From Saprospiraceae bacterium (GTDB taxonomy: Bacteria > Bacteroidota > Bacteroidia > Chitinophagales > Saprospiraceae): a stretch of DNA of 64,000 nt. A model generated the notes under the pieces. That model was given only the letters and a program-made list of their open reading frames with translations, searched no databases and was not told the DNA's origin. The translations under genes and the position numbers were made by a program. The stretch is from contig JAJCYI010000127.1 of NCBI GenBank assembly GCA_029263015.1, forward strand, positions 1-64,000, read 5' to 3'. Numbering within the stretch: the stretch's first letter is position 1; each line of letters begins with the position of its first letter. Below, in pieces: positions 18,153-27,163 of the stretch.

Positions 18153-19586
18153 TCAAAACTGGAAATATATAAATTCAGACTTGTAATGTATAAAGTTGAA
18201 AATCAGATACGACATTACCAGGTAAACACTCCAGCGAATTGGCCTATAAAGATTTGCCACTTGGAATGGGTGGTCCAGTTTACGGGATCGCCATTCTACT
18301 ATAATGAGCACGATGATGACGCCAATTGTGAATTTGTTGAAAAACCAATAGTTGGCCGGAGCAAATGGGAGGTTCGCAATGCTGCTTAAATAATCAAATG
18401 CCAGGGTGACATTTTCTGCCCGAAAAAACACCCAAGCTATACAGGTCAGGACAAAGGTCAATCCTATTTGCAATATTTCTTTGACATTTGGGAGTTGACT
18501 TTTTTTTGCCACTACAGACAAATTATTTCGGTTTAATTTAAATGCGAATAACGGGACAAAATACAGCGCATTCAATGCACCCCAAACAATAAATGTCCAA
18601 TTGGCACCATGCCAAAATCCGCTGACCACAAAAATGATAAAAATGTTACGGATGACTTTCCAAAAACCGACCCTGCTGCCACCTAGGGGAATGTATAAAT
18701 AATCCCGAAACCAGGTTGACAAGGAAATATGCCAACGTCTCCAAAATTCAGCTATGTCCCTTGAAAAGTATGGGTAACGGAAATTGGTCATCAAATTAAA
18801 TCCAAATAGTTTGGCGATACCGATAGCCATATCCGAATATCCACTAAAATCACAATAAATTTGGAAGGCAAAAAACACAGCCCCCAGTATTAATTCTGAT
18901 CCCGACAGGGTAGAATAATTTGCAAATATATCGTTGACATAAATAGCGCAATTGTCTGCAACCACTACTTTTTTAAACAAACCCCACAGTGCTTGCCTCA
19001 TCCCATCTACCGCTAATCCATAATCAAACTCACGCCGTTTATTAAATTGTGGCAATAAATTAGTCGCCCGTTCAATTGGTCCAGCAACCAGCTGAGGAAA
19101 AAAACTTACATACGCCAGAAATGCTACAATATCCCTTGTCGGCTCTAATTTTTTCCGATAAACATCAATTGAATAACTCAATGATTGAAAGGTATAAAAG
19201 CTAATCCCTACTGGTAATATAATATGTAATGTGGTCGGCTGTAGCTGTATCCCCGACGTAGCAAAAAGGTCAACAAATGACTCGACAAAAAAATTAAAAT
19301 ATTTGAATGTGCCCAGCAAACCAAGATTCACCAAAAGGCTCATCATCAGTAACATTTTTCTTTTTTTATCTTTTTTGGCTTCGCTCAGGGCTATGCCCAA
19401 AAAATAATCCACAAACGAGCTAAATGCAATCAAGCCCAAAAACCGCCAGTCCCACCAGCCGTAAAAAACATAACTTGCCAATAGCAAAAAAGCATTTTGT
19501 GCGCGCAGATTTTTATTGACTACAAACCAGTAGATCAAAAATACGATAGGGAGAAAAGCCGCAAATTCAAATGAATTGAATAACAT
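18153..19586 (-). CDS. MBOAT family O-acyltransferase (AlgI-like)
   Basis: 477 residues, polytopic. Diagnostic segments are VGISFYTFQSLSYSIDVYR (126-144), FFPQLVAGPIERA (162-174), FCDFSGYSDMAIG-like FQIYCDFSGYSDMAIG (241-256), RRWHISLSTWFRDYLYIPLG (283-302) and the conserved histidine in SGFWHGANW (His326). These define the AlgI-type MBOAT proteins that carry acyl groups across the membrane for O-acylation of polysaccharides or teichoic acids. The ATG overlaps the TAA of the upstream GT2 gene (TAATG). The two SGNH-like genes just downstream are the expected periplasmic partners. Confidence 0.93.
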   Translation of the reverse strand: MLFNSFEFAAFLPIVFLIYWFVVNKNLRAQNAFLLLASYVFYGWWDWRFLGLIAFSSFVDYFLGIALSEAKKDKKRKMLLMMSLLVNLGLLGTFKYFNFFVESFVDLFATSGIQLQPTTLHIILPVGISFYTFQSLSYSIDVYRKKLEPTRDIVAFLAYVSFFPQLVAGPIERATNLLPQFNKRREFDYGLAVDGMRQALWGLFKKVVVADNCAIYVNDIFANYSTLSGSELILGAVFFAFQIYCDFSGYSDMAIGIAKLFGFNLMTNFRYPYFSRDIAEFWRRWHISLSTWFRDYLYIPLGGSRVGFWKVIRNIFIIFVVSGFWHGANWTFIVWGALNALYFVPLFAFKLNRNNLSVVAKKSQLPNVKEILQIGLTFVLTCIAWVFFRAENVTLAFDYLSSIANLPFAPANYWFFNKFTIGVIIVLIIVEWRSRKLDHPFQVANLYRPIRWSVYLVMSYLIFNFIHYKSEFIYFQF

Positions 19587-20545
19587 TAATTAGCAAAAGC
19601 AAATTTGTGGTAAAATGATTTTATCCCATCATACAATCCCCTTCCTAAGTAAGTAGCCAAATACCTTCTAAGTGAATCGGAACTACTCAAGAAATCCTTG
19701 AGATTCAATGATTTTTTATAGCACCTTCTGGCATCGTCCATACTGCCAAGGCCAAAATAGCTATCTGCAAAACTCAAATACTTTGCTTTAATGATTTCCT
19801 TTTTTTCTTCTTCTGAAAAAATATCAGTGCTGTCAAAAAGGGCATTTATGCTTTTTAATATGGACATTTCACCACGTCGCTTTTTGGCAAAACTTGTTGT
19901 ATGTATGTTCCCCCCGTGAACCCGATATTTAGATAAAAGATGAGGCACATATCCGACCTTCCATTTCTTTATTATCTTCAATGACAGTTCAAAATCACAA
20001 AAAATCAAATCACTTTCGAGCGGGAATGCATCCTCCCAGGCGGCACGGCGGCCAACAATAGAAGGGGCTGGGATAAAATAATCATCGAGCATGGCTCGCA
20101 GTAATTTTTTTTGACCAAACCCGCTTACATCTTTTGTATTATTTTTTTCTACAGTAATTTTCCCTTCGGAGTCTATCATTGAAATATCACCATATACAAA
20201 TCCAACAGAAGGGTTATTTTTCAGGTAAGGAATGGTTTTTTCAAGCAGCCCTGGATACCACTCGTCATCACCGTCAAAACGGCAGATGAATTCACCTTTT
20301 GTGAGTTGGAAAGCTTCATTAATTGTCTGTGCAACGCCCTTGTTTTCTTCATGTCTCACATATGTCAGGCGCTCATCATTTATATTCTTTACAACATCTT
20401 CCGTATTGTCGGTCGAACAATCATCCACCACAATTATTTCAAAATCATAATTTCCGTTTTGACTCAAGAGGCTGGTGATTGCCCCTTTTATATATGGAGC
20501 AAAATTATAAGTGGTTAATATAAAGCTGACTGTTGGATTTTGCAT
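19586..20545 (-). CDS. Glycosyltransferase family 2
   Basis: 319 residues. GT-A fold: VSFILTTYNFAPYIKGAI at the start, IIVVDDCSTDNTEDVV (about 37-52) with the first acidic site, and FICRFDGDDEWYPGLLEKT with the metal-binding DxD region (DGDDEW, about 94-99). KYRVHGGNIH later matches a common GT2 substrate loop. A helical C-terminal tail of about 90 residues follows. It probably transfers one sugar during repeat-unit assembly on the cytoplasmic face. One base separates it from the formyltransferase gene. Confidence 0.9.
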   Translation of the reverse strand: MQNPTVSFILTTYNFAPYIKGAITSLLSQNGNYDFEIIVVDDCSTDNTEDVVKNINDERLTYVRHEENKGVAQTINEAFQLTKGEFICRFDGDDEWYPGLLEKTIPYLKNNPSVGFVYGDISMIDSEGKITVEKNNTKDVSGFGQKKLLRAMLDDYFIPAPSIVGRRAAWEDAFPLESDLIFCDFELSLKIIKKWKVGYVPHLLSKYRVHGGNIHTTSFAKKRRGEMSILKSINALFDSTDIFSEEEKKEIIKAKYLSFADSYFGLGSMDDARRCYKKSLNLKDFLSSSDSLRRYLATYLGRGLYDGIKSFYHKFAFAN

Positions 20546-20546
20546 T

Positions 20547-21278
20547 TTATTCCTCTGGAAACAATTCCAATTTCAAAAAAACTTTACGCCCATCTTTATC
20601 TAAAAAATAGGCGTTCATATATTCTCCATGCGTCATTGCACGCAGACGGTCTATGTGTTTTTGAAAAGTATCGATATCCGATAAATCTATTTCGCGAAGT
20701 GCGTTGAAATCCTTTTTCAGGTTAAGGTTTCCTTCTTCTAAAGGGTTTTCTTTTAGATAGTTATTTTCAATAATATCCAGTAAGTTCGCTTGGATCAATT
20801 CCATTTCAGCATCAAGAATTTTATTATATGCTGTAAGTGAAGTATCCCAAGATTCTACCTCCACTGCCTTTTGTGCGATGATGGCACCATGATCTAATTG
20901 CTCGTCAATTTCATGGATAGTGCCACCACAAGGCAACCCATTTAATATGGAAAAAACTTGAGGGAACCAACCTCGGTTGTGAGGGTTCAACCCAGGGTGG
21001 ACATTCACGCAACGCACGCCTTTTACCAACTCAGATGGGAACAATTGTTTGCAGTGAAGCGAAATAACGAGGTCGTAATTTTGAATGATATTTTCACATT
21101 CATCTTTTACATTGACCGATGTGAATTTGCTGCTATTACTATACTTTCTGGCCAAAGCAGCATTAATATAGCTATAGGAAAAATGGAACTGGTGGCCGGG
21201 GAATCCTTTGTCTTTTATCAATTTTTTAAACCTACCCACCAAAGGCTCATTGTCGGATATGACCAATACTTTACTCAT
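20547..21278 (-). CDS. Sugar N-formyltransferase (dTDP-4-amino-4,6-dideoxyglucose type)
   Basis: 243 residues from the ATG at 21278, which overlaps the end of the aminotransferase gene (ATGAGTAA). A longer reading to 21308 lacks support. The formyltransferase core is visible as CVNVHPGLNPHNRGWFPQ with Asn92 and His94, and LDHGAII with Asp129, the Asn-His-Asp set that uses N10-formyltetrahydrofolate. The NVHPGLNPHNRGW wording is typical of VioF/WlaRD-like enzymes acting on dTDP-4-amino-4,6-dideoxyhexoses. The partner aminotransferase is directly upstream. Together they point to an N-formylated aminosugar in the exported glycan. Confidence 0.85.
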   Translation of the reverse strand: MSKVLVISDNEPLVGRFKKLIKDKGFPGHQFHFSYSYINAALARKYSNSSKFTSVNVKDECENIIQNYDLVISLHCKQLFPSELVKGVRCVNVHPGLNPHNRGWFPQVFSILNGLPCGGTIHEIDEQLDHGAIIAQKAVEVESWDTSLTAYNKILDAEMELIQANLLDIIENNYLKENPLEEGNLNLKKDFNALREIDLSDIDTFQKHIDRLRAMTHGEYMNAYFLDKDGRKVFLKLELFPEE

Positions 21279-22356
21279 AATTTTGTGCACGCAAAAGCAC
21301 CCTTGCAATCAAGTCAATGGTGCTGTCCGACATCTCATGGAAAATCGGCAGGCACAAAATCCGTTTTGAAATACTTTCCGAGATGAGGCATGGTTGCTCG
21401 TCCACATATTCGAGTTTATTTAAGGATGGATAAAAATATCTCCTCGGATAAATATAGTGGTCATGCAGGGCTTTTTCTGCTTTTAATAATTTTTCTTCCG
21501 TTGGGAAAATAACTGGGATATATGCATAGTTCCACTCGACACCTTCCATTATTGGTTGGGGCATTTCCACATCCATTTTTTTTATCCATTTTGAATACTG
21601 AAAAAAATGACGTTTGCGGGTTTCCAATATTTCGTCGATATGGCGAAAATTAACCAGGCCCATCGCTGCATGGAATTCTGAGTTTTTGCCATTTACCCCA
21701 ACTCCAGAAAATTTGGCCGGCCCATCGTGTCCAAAGTTTCGCATTTTGGCCATTTTAAAAATCAAATCCGGTGAGTTGGAAATTATTGCACCACCTTCAA
21801 CCGTGTGGAATAATTTGGTAGCATGAAAACTCATTGTCGAAACATCGCCATATTCGAGAATAGATTTGCCATTGAATTTGGTTCCGAAACAATGAGCGGC
21901 ATCGTATATTACTTTCAATCCATGTTTTTGGGCAATGGATTCAATTTTGTTCACATCGCAGGGTATGCCAAAAACATGTGTGGCTAATATGGCGCTTGTT
22001 TTTTTTGTAATTGCCGATTCGATCAAGTCCGCATTTATGTTCAGCGATTTTTGATCAATATCGACAAAAACCGGTTTACAATTTTCCCAAACAATACTGC
22101 TTGTCGTGGCAATGTAAGAAAAAGGGGTTGTAATTATTTCACCTTTTAAATCAAGTGCTTTAATTGCAAGTTGAATCGCAATAGTCCCGTTACTGACAAA
22201 CAATAAATGATTTAATTGAAAGTAATCTTTAAGGACAACTTCCAATTCATTCACCAATGGGCCATTATTGGTCAGCCAACAACGATTCCATATCTCGTCG
22301 ATAAACTGAGTGTATTCCTCCTTTGGAGGCAAATATGGTTTTGTGACGTTAATCAT
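21271..22356 (-). CDS. DegT/DnrJ/EryC1/StrS sugar aminotransferase
   Basis: 361 residues, PLP-dependent fold type I. YDAAHCFGTKFNG (151-163) carries the PLP-ring aspartate, and MSFHATKLFHTVEGGAI (175-191) holds the Schiff-base lysine Lys181. GHDG and NGKNSEFHAAMGL follow as in the sugar aminotransferases. The likely reaction is transamination of a dTDP-4-keto-6-deoxyhexose to the 4-amino sugar (VioA-like), judged mainly from the adjacent N-formyltransferase. The dTDP-glucose enzymes RmlA and RmlB are not in the window and must be elsewhere. Confidence 0.88.
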   Translation of the reverse strand: MINVTKPYLPPKEEYTQFIDEIWNRCWLTNNGPLVNELEVVLKDYFQLNHLLFVSNGTIAIQLAIKALDLKGEIITTPFSYIATTSSIVWENCKPVFVDIDQKSLNINADLIESAITKKTSAILATHVFGIPCDVNKIESIAQKHGLKVIYDAAHCFGTKFNGKSILEYGDVSTMSFHATKLFHTVEGGAIISNSPDLIFKMAKMRNFGHDGPAKFSGVGVNGKNSEFHAAMGLVNFRHIDEILETRKRHFFQYSKWIKKMDVEMPQPIMEGVEWNYAYIPVIFPTEEKLLKAEKALHDHYIYPRRYFYPSLNKLEYVDEQPCLISESISKRILCLPIFHEMSDSTIDLIARVLLRAQNYE

Positions 22357-22411
22357 TTTGAACAGAAAAAAGTAATAGGAAATAGGTTGACATGGAAATT
22401 AGAAGTTCTTT

Positions 22412-23713
22412 TTATTGTGTTTCTACAGGCACGGGAAAATCAATATATTCCCAATTAAGTTTAGGTTTTAAAACACCGGGCATATCTTTCGCAAAAGAGC
22501 GGTAAAAAGTATCGGTATTGGTATCGTCGAGAACGAAAGAAAGAATATCTATTTTTTCTTCTTTGGGTTTGCCAACTTCCATTAGCCAAACACTAATGGT
22601 ATATAAACCCGCTTTTAAATAATCGGGCAATTTTAATTTAATCCGGTAGTCCCCAGGATGTTTTTTACCCAACATGCCGAAGTCATCATCGCAATCTTGA
22701 GAGAGGAAAAGCAATTCCCCGTTCCTTGCAAGCGACATGCGCATATTGATTCCCCGAGTTTCGTCATTTATTTTATAATTAATACCGAGGAATATTTTCT
22801 CACCGTACAAAAAAGTATTTTTTCCCTCCTTGTCTTCGTTTTCAATAAATATTTCTGTGAGATAAGCTAGTGCATCCTTGGGTTCAAATGTCACTCGATT
22901 TTTGGGGCCGCTGGTTTGTGCTTCACCACTGCCCAGGTATTTTTCTAAAGCCGTTTCTATTTTACCAACATAAGACATTTGACCATCTTGCAGCAACACA
23001 CCCCGATTGCAAAGACGCCGCATAGAGCCAAGGTTGTGGCTTACAAAAAGAATCGTGCGGCCCTCAGCGCTCACCTCTCCCATTTTCCCCAAGCACTTGT
23101 CTTGAAATTCAGCATCACCGACCGCCAACACTTCATCCACCAATAAAATTTCAGGCTCAAGATGGGCGGCCACCGCAAACGCAAGCCTGACCGTCATCCC
23201 CGAAGAGTACCTTTTTACGGGCGTTTCGAGGTAACGGGCCACGCCAGCAAAGTCAACAATTGCATCGAGCTTTTTGGCAACTTCTCTTTTGCGCATACCA
23301 AGGATGGTACCATTGAGGAAAATATTTTCACGCCCCGTCAGTTCAGGGTGGAAGCCTGTACCGACCTCCAACATTGATCCGACCCGGCCTTTTATATAGG
23401 CTTTCCCTTTTGTGGGACCAGTCACTTTTGAGAGCACTTTCAACAAGGTTGATTTACCCGCGCCATTTTTCCCAATAAGGCCTACGACTTCTCCTTGGTG
23501 CACTTCAAAATCTATATCGCGCAACGCCCACACATATTGCGAGTCTCCGACCTTGCTTCGGTCGTTGGCTTCACCGATAATTAGGAAAGGGTCTTCTTTG
23601 CCCTGCAATTTATACCACCACTTTTTCAGGTCGTCCGTCAGTGTGCCACTGCCATATCCACCGAGGCGGTATTGCTTAGAGAGGTTTTCGACATTTAAAA
23701 CTGGTTTCGACAT
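22412..23713 (-). CDS. wzt: Polysaccharide ABC exporter ATP-binding protein (Wzt-like)
   Basis: 433 residues. Nucleotide-binding domain with Walker A GKNGAGKST (81-89), signature YSSGMTVRLAFAVAAHL and Walker B ILLVDEVLAVGD, then the H-loop SHN. The roughly 160 residues after about 270 (EPKDALAYLTEIFIENEDKE to the end) form the beta-rich extension found in Wzt proteins that recognise the non-reducing end of the chain. It therefore belongs to the substrate-binding class of exporters and pairs with the Wzm-like permease upstream. The presence of a carbohydrate-binding tail together with a Wzy-like polymerase is unusual. The 150-bp gap to the permease contains a repeat-built hairpin. Confidence 0.9.
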   Translation of the reverse strand: MSKPVLNVENLSKQYRLGGYGSGTLTDDLKKWWYKLQGKEDPFLIIGEANDRSKVGDSQYVWALRDIDFEVHQGEVVGLIGKNGAGKSTLLKVLSKVTGPTKGKAYIKGRVGSMLEVGTGFHPELTGRENIFLNGTILGMRKREVAKKLDAIVDFAGVARYLETPVKRYSSGMTVRLAFAVAAHLEPEILLVDEVLAVGDAEFQDKCLGKMGEVSAEGRTILFVSHNLGSMRRLCNRGVLLQDGQMSYVGKIETALEKYLGSGEAQTSGPKNRVTFEPKDALAYLTEIFIENEDKEGKNTFLYGEKIFLGINYKINDETRGINMRMSLARNGELLFLSQDCDDDFGMLGKKHPGDYRIKLKLPDYLKAGLYTISVWLMEVGKPKEEKIDILSFVLDDTNTDTFYRSFAKDMPGVLKPKLNWEYIDFPVPVETQ

Positions 23714-23761
23714 TTAATGAAATAAGGAAAAAGCCAAAGGAAATAGTTGTCTTTCAAGATT

Positions 23762-23839
23762 TTAGACATTAGAAAGTTAGACATTAGACGCTCAAGGTAG
23801 GTGAAGCGTTGAATCCTCTGGCTTGAATCTAATGTCTAA
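23762..23839. repeat. Stutter palindrome between wzm and wzt
   Basis: The 12-mer TTAGACATTAGA occurs twice in tandem-like order (23762-23773 and 23777-23788) and once inverted as TCTAATGTCTAA at 23828-23839, so either left copy can pair with the right copy around a loop of about 40-55 nt. It begins a few bases past the wzm stop codon and precedes wzt. There is no U-run. The same word core (GACATTAGA) recurs in the palindrome at 39796-39924. Confidence 0.75.
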
Positions 23840-23863
23840 TAATCTAAAGCCTTAAAATAAAGG

Positions 23864-24727
23864 TCAAATCACGTCCATGAAATTCTTTTCGGTTTTATTA
23901 AAAACCAACACTCCTGCTAAAAATATAAATATGGTCACTACCACGCTCATGGTAAAATATTGCCATGTAAAAACACCTTTGCCGAGGAATCCATATTTGA
24001 ATGTTTCGATCACGGCGGTCAAAGGGTTGAGGCCAACGACGTATGGAGCTATGCCTGGATATTTTTCCGTAAATTTTGAAACTGGGATAATAACGGATGG
24101 CGTCAGGAACATTAATAATTGCACACCAAAAGTGACCAAAAATGTGAGGTCACGATACTTGGTAGTCAATGAAGTAATTATCAGGCCAATGCCCAGGCCC
24201 ATACAGCCAGTTAGTAATACAAGTACTGGCAATAGCAATATTTCTATCTGCGGCTGAATTTCCACTCCTTTCCATATCAGGAAAAAAAAGTAAAAAATTA
24301 AGAACAGCATAAACTGGATACCAAATTTAATGGCACTGTTGATAACTACCGACAACGGGGCTATCAGTCTGGCAAAATATACTTTCCCAAAAATGGCCTG
24401 GTTATCCCGAAATGTGGTAGAGCTTTTATTGAGCACTTCTGCAAAAAACATCCAGAAAATTTGTCCAGCCAAATAAAACAGTAAAGGTGGAATACCATCG
24501 GTTGACATGCCAGCCAACCCTCCAAATACGATAGTAAACACAAGGGTGGTGAGCAGTGGTTGGATAAAAAACCAGAGCGGCCCCAAAACCGTTTGTTTGT
24601 AAAGCTGCGCAATATCCCTTTTTGCAAACAACCATAATAGGTCGCGGCTTTCCCAAACCTCCCCCAACTTAAAATGGAAAAAAGGTTGCTTTGTGCTGAG
24701 GATTGAATCCCAATATTGATCTTTCAA
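23864..24727 (-). CDS. wzm: Polysaccharide ABC exporter permease (Wzm-like)
   Basis: 287 residues with six hydrophobic segments. The N-terminal amphipathic region WESRDLLWLFAKRDIAQLYK followed by QTVLGPLWFFIQPLLTTLVF is the characteristic ABC-2 polysaccharide exporter entry (TagG/Wzm family). SLTTKYRDLTFLV and GLNPLTAVIETFKYGFLG are also conserved in this family. It forms the membrane channel with two Wzt subunits. The start is a TTG at 24727: the frame is closed by a TAA four codons upstream, so there is no ATG choice. It lies 28 bp after the kinase gene. Confidence 0.9.
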   Translation of the reverse strand: MKDQYWDSILSTKQPFFHFKLGEVWESRDLLWLFAKRDIAQLYKQTVLGPLWFFIQPLLTTLVFTIVFGGLAGMSTDGIPPLLFYLAGQIFWMFFAEVLNKSSTTFRDNQAIFGKVYFARLIAPLSVVINSAIKFGIQFMLFLIFYFFFLIWKGVEIQPQIEILLLPVLVLLTGCMGLGIGLIITSLTTKYRDLTFLVTFGVQLLMFLTPSVIIPVSKFTEKYPGIAPYVVGLNPLTAVIETFKYGFLGKGVFTWQYFTMSVVVTIFIFLAGVLVFNKTEKNFMDVI

Positions 24728-24755
24728 AAATGTGTGCTTTTAGCGGTTGATGAAA

Positions 24756-27032
24756 TCAATAGTAATAGCCGTACCGCTTTGGGATTTTAGTCCCGTTAAG
24801 GATAATGGCTGGATGAATCAGCTTCTTATCCTGGACTATGTCATCAATGTTTTCAATGTCCTTACGTTTGGTTTTGCCAGAACGGGTCACCAAAATAACG
24901 CTGGATGTGAACCTGTTCAACAAATATGCATCCGCAACCAAACCAATTGGTGGCGTATCGATGACAATGTATTCATAATCCTCTTTAAGTTTATCAATTA
25001 GTCGCGTCATCTTGTCGCTCATAATCAATTCAGCGGGATTCGGAGGAGTAGGCCCACTACTGATGAGGTGAAGGTTTGGATAGCCTTCCACTTTATTGAT
25101 AATTTCATCCATGCCATTTTCACCGACCAAATAGTTCGTAATACCGATGGTGGAGGTAGATGGCTTATCGATTAGGCGTTCGGTCAATTTAGGCTTTCGG
25201 AGATCCAGCTCCAACATAACTGTTTTTTTATTCAATAGGGAAAGGCATATGCCGAGGTTGGTCGCTACAAAGGTTTTACCGTCACCGCTTTCATTAGAAG
25301 TAATGGTAATAACATTTTTTTTGCCCTTGGTCATCAAGAACATCAGGTTGGTTCGTATAAGCCTGAACATTTCGGTGATGACGGTATTGCTATCAGCAGT
25401 AATCAATTTGTTCCTTTCACTCTTAGCGTAGGCCACTTCACCGAGGAACGGGATTTGGGTCAACGCTTTCAGTTCTTCCTTCGTCCTTACTTTATCGTTC
25501 AGCCGATCAAGTAAATAGATGAAGCCAACCGGGATCCCAAAACCAAGCAAAAATGCCATCATGTAATACTGCCCTGAATTAGGGCCTACTGGTACTGGAG
25601 AAATGACCGGATCATCGAGCACCCTTGTATTGTCAACTTCTGTGGCCAAACCAATAGCGGTTTCTTCCCTTTTTTGGAGCATATACACAACAAGCTCTTC
25701 CTTTACCGACTTTTCACGGCCTATCTTATTGAGTGTTTTATTCACATAAGGCATGTTTGCCACCTTCCTTTCAACCGGGGCCTTTTTTTCAGTTATATCC
25801 TGCTCTTTGGTTGAAAGCTCAGAGTTGGCCAAATTGATGCCGCTCAGGAGACTCTGTTTCATTTTGACCAGATTGTTATTGGCTGTCACGATGTCTGGAT
25901 GCTGCTGGGTTACATTTATCAGTTTTGTCCTCCTACCAACGATGACCCTATTGTAACTGCTGATAAGCGGTGCAAACGAAATACCAGCCAGGTCTCCAAA
26001 TCTCGGTATTGGTTCATATTGGTTGGTAGGATCATTCAAAAAACTCCTGAGGTTCGAAAGGGTCAATTGCGTGTTATTTATATCATCTAAAGCGCTTTCA
26101 GCATCATTCAGCTTTTGGATATAGCGTTCAGCACTTGCTCCGACATCAGTGGTCACATCCTGGGTGGACTTGAAGCTTGCTTGGCTACCTTCCACCACAA
26201 ACAGTTCAGAACTTAGAGAATTCAGTCTGTCATTAATGAAGTTGAGGGATTTGGCTGCAATCTTATTCTTTTCTTCCTGCACAAAAACATTGTAAACATC
26301 CACCAGATTATAAATAATCTCCACTATTTTATCAGGTGCGCTGCCATTCATATTTACCCTCAGCACATTCGACATGCCTTTTTTCTGGAAACCGATCCTG
26401 CTTGAAAACCATGCTGCCACAGACCTGGGTGAAATAAATTGAATGCGGATAATTTCATCCAATTCGACATTGGCCGTATCCCTGACTAGGTTGTATTTTA
26501 CCCCATTCATATTGAAAGGCACGCCATAATTATAAATCAAAGTATCTGTCACGCCCGTTTCTTCGTCCTCTTCCAAGATCAGTGAAAAACGACTCTCATC
26601 CATCATCTTTATGCGCAAGTTTCCACCATAAGCCTTATCCATATTGTCCACGCTTGAAATTCCGACAGGAGAATGTTTGTACAATTCAATCATTTTAAAC
26701 CTATCCTCTCTGAAATATAAAATATCGAGGCCCAACGAATCGACTACCCGCTCCATCAGCTTACGTGACTTTAGGATTTCAATTTGCTTATCGAGGTTGC
26801 CTTTGTTTTTAAATGGTAACCCTTGAATGATGGCTTCTTCTGGCAGTTGACCGCCCCCACTTTTGTCTTCTTGGACAATAATACTCCCGGTCACATTCCA
26901 AATTGCCTGCTCTTTGGCAAGCAGGTATTTGGCAAAGACCAGCGCGCCCAAAGCGAACGGAATAATAAAATACCAATTCCTAAGGCATTTTTTAAGAAAA
27001 TCCTGGCTGGTTTGTTCAGTGCTATTTTTCAT
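24756..27032 (-). CDS. wzc: Polysaccharide tyrosine autokinase (Wzc-like)
   Basis: 758 residues. The N-terminal Wzz-type chain-length domain has a first transmembrane helix at about 16-33 and a second at about 490-512 (YYMMAFLLGFGIPVGFIYLL), with a coiled-coil periplasmic part between. The cytoplasmic BY-kinase domain has Walker A ESGDGKT (581-587), Walker A' with LDLRKP and Walker B IVIDTPP near 690. The C terminus ends in RYGYYY, a short tyrosine cluster for autophosphorylation. It controls polymer length and export with the Wza-like lipoprotein; the PHP phosphatase upstream in the locus is the expected antagonist. Confidence 0.93.
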   Translation of the reverse strand: MKNSTEQTSQDFLKKCLRNWYFIIPFALGALVFAKYLLAKEQAIWNVTGSIIVQEDKSGGGQLPEEAIIQGLPFKNKGNLDKQIEILKSRKLMERVVDSLGLDILYFREDRFKMIELYKHSPVGISSVDNMDKAYGGNLRIKMMDESRFSLILEEDEETGVTDTLIYNYGVPFNMNGVKYNLVRDTANVELDEIIRIQFISPRSVAAWFSSRIGFQKKGMSNVLRVNMNGSAPDKIVEIIYNLVDVYNVFVQEEKNKIAAKSLNFINDRLNSLSSELFVVEGSQASFKSTQDVTTDVGASAERYIQKLNDAESALDDINNTQLTLSNLRSFLNDPTNQYEPIPRFGDLAGISFAPLISSYNRVIVGRRTKLINVTQQHPDIVTANNNLVKMKQSLLSGINLANSELSTKEQDITEKKAPVERKVANMPYVNKTLNKIGREKSVKEELVVYMLQKREETAIGLATEVDNTRVLDDPVISPVPVGPNSGQYYMMAFLLGFGIPVGFIYLLDRLNDKVRTKEELKALTQIPFLGEVAYAKSERNKLITADSNTVITEMFRLIRTNLMFLMTKGKKNVITITSNESGDGKTFVATNLGICLSLLNKKTVMLELDLRKPKLTERLIDKPSTSTIGITNYLVGENGMDEIINKVEGYPNLHLISSGPTPPNPAELIMSDKMTRLIDKLKEDYEYIVIDTPPIGLVADAYLLNRFTSSVILVTRSGKTKRKDIENIDDIVQDKKLIHPAIILNGTKIPKRYGYYY

Positions 27033-27064
27033 GTCAAAACGATTTATCTCTTAAAATAAGGTGA

Positions 27065-27162
27065 GCCTTGAGTTTTTAAGTTGGTGAGTTGTTGAGGATT
27101 CGTGACTTGATCTCTCAAACTCACAAACTCTCAGGGACTCAGGGACTCAATAACTCAAAAGG
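27065..27162. repeat. Stutter palindrome between wza-like and wzc-like genes
   Basis: The left part repeats degenerate GAGTT/TTGAG words (GCCTTGAGTTTTTAAG onwards) and the right part carries their complements (CTCAAACTCAC, GGGACTCAGGGACTC, AACTCAAAAGGC), giving an imperfect hairpin over about 98 nt. GGGACTCA occurs twice in tandem. It starts immediately after the TAG stop of the export lipoprotein gene. Confidence 0.6.
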
Positions 27163-27163
27163 C

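Noticed and set aside
24756-27032. DGR, retron or other reverse-transcriptase system as source of the repeats
   Set aside because: No reverse-transcriptase motif (YxDD context) was seen in any frame within the window.
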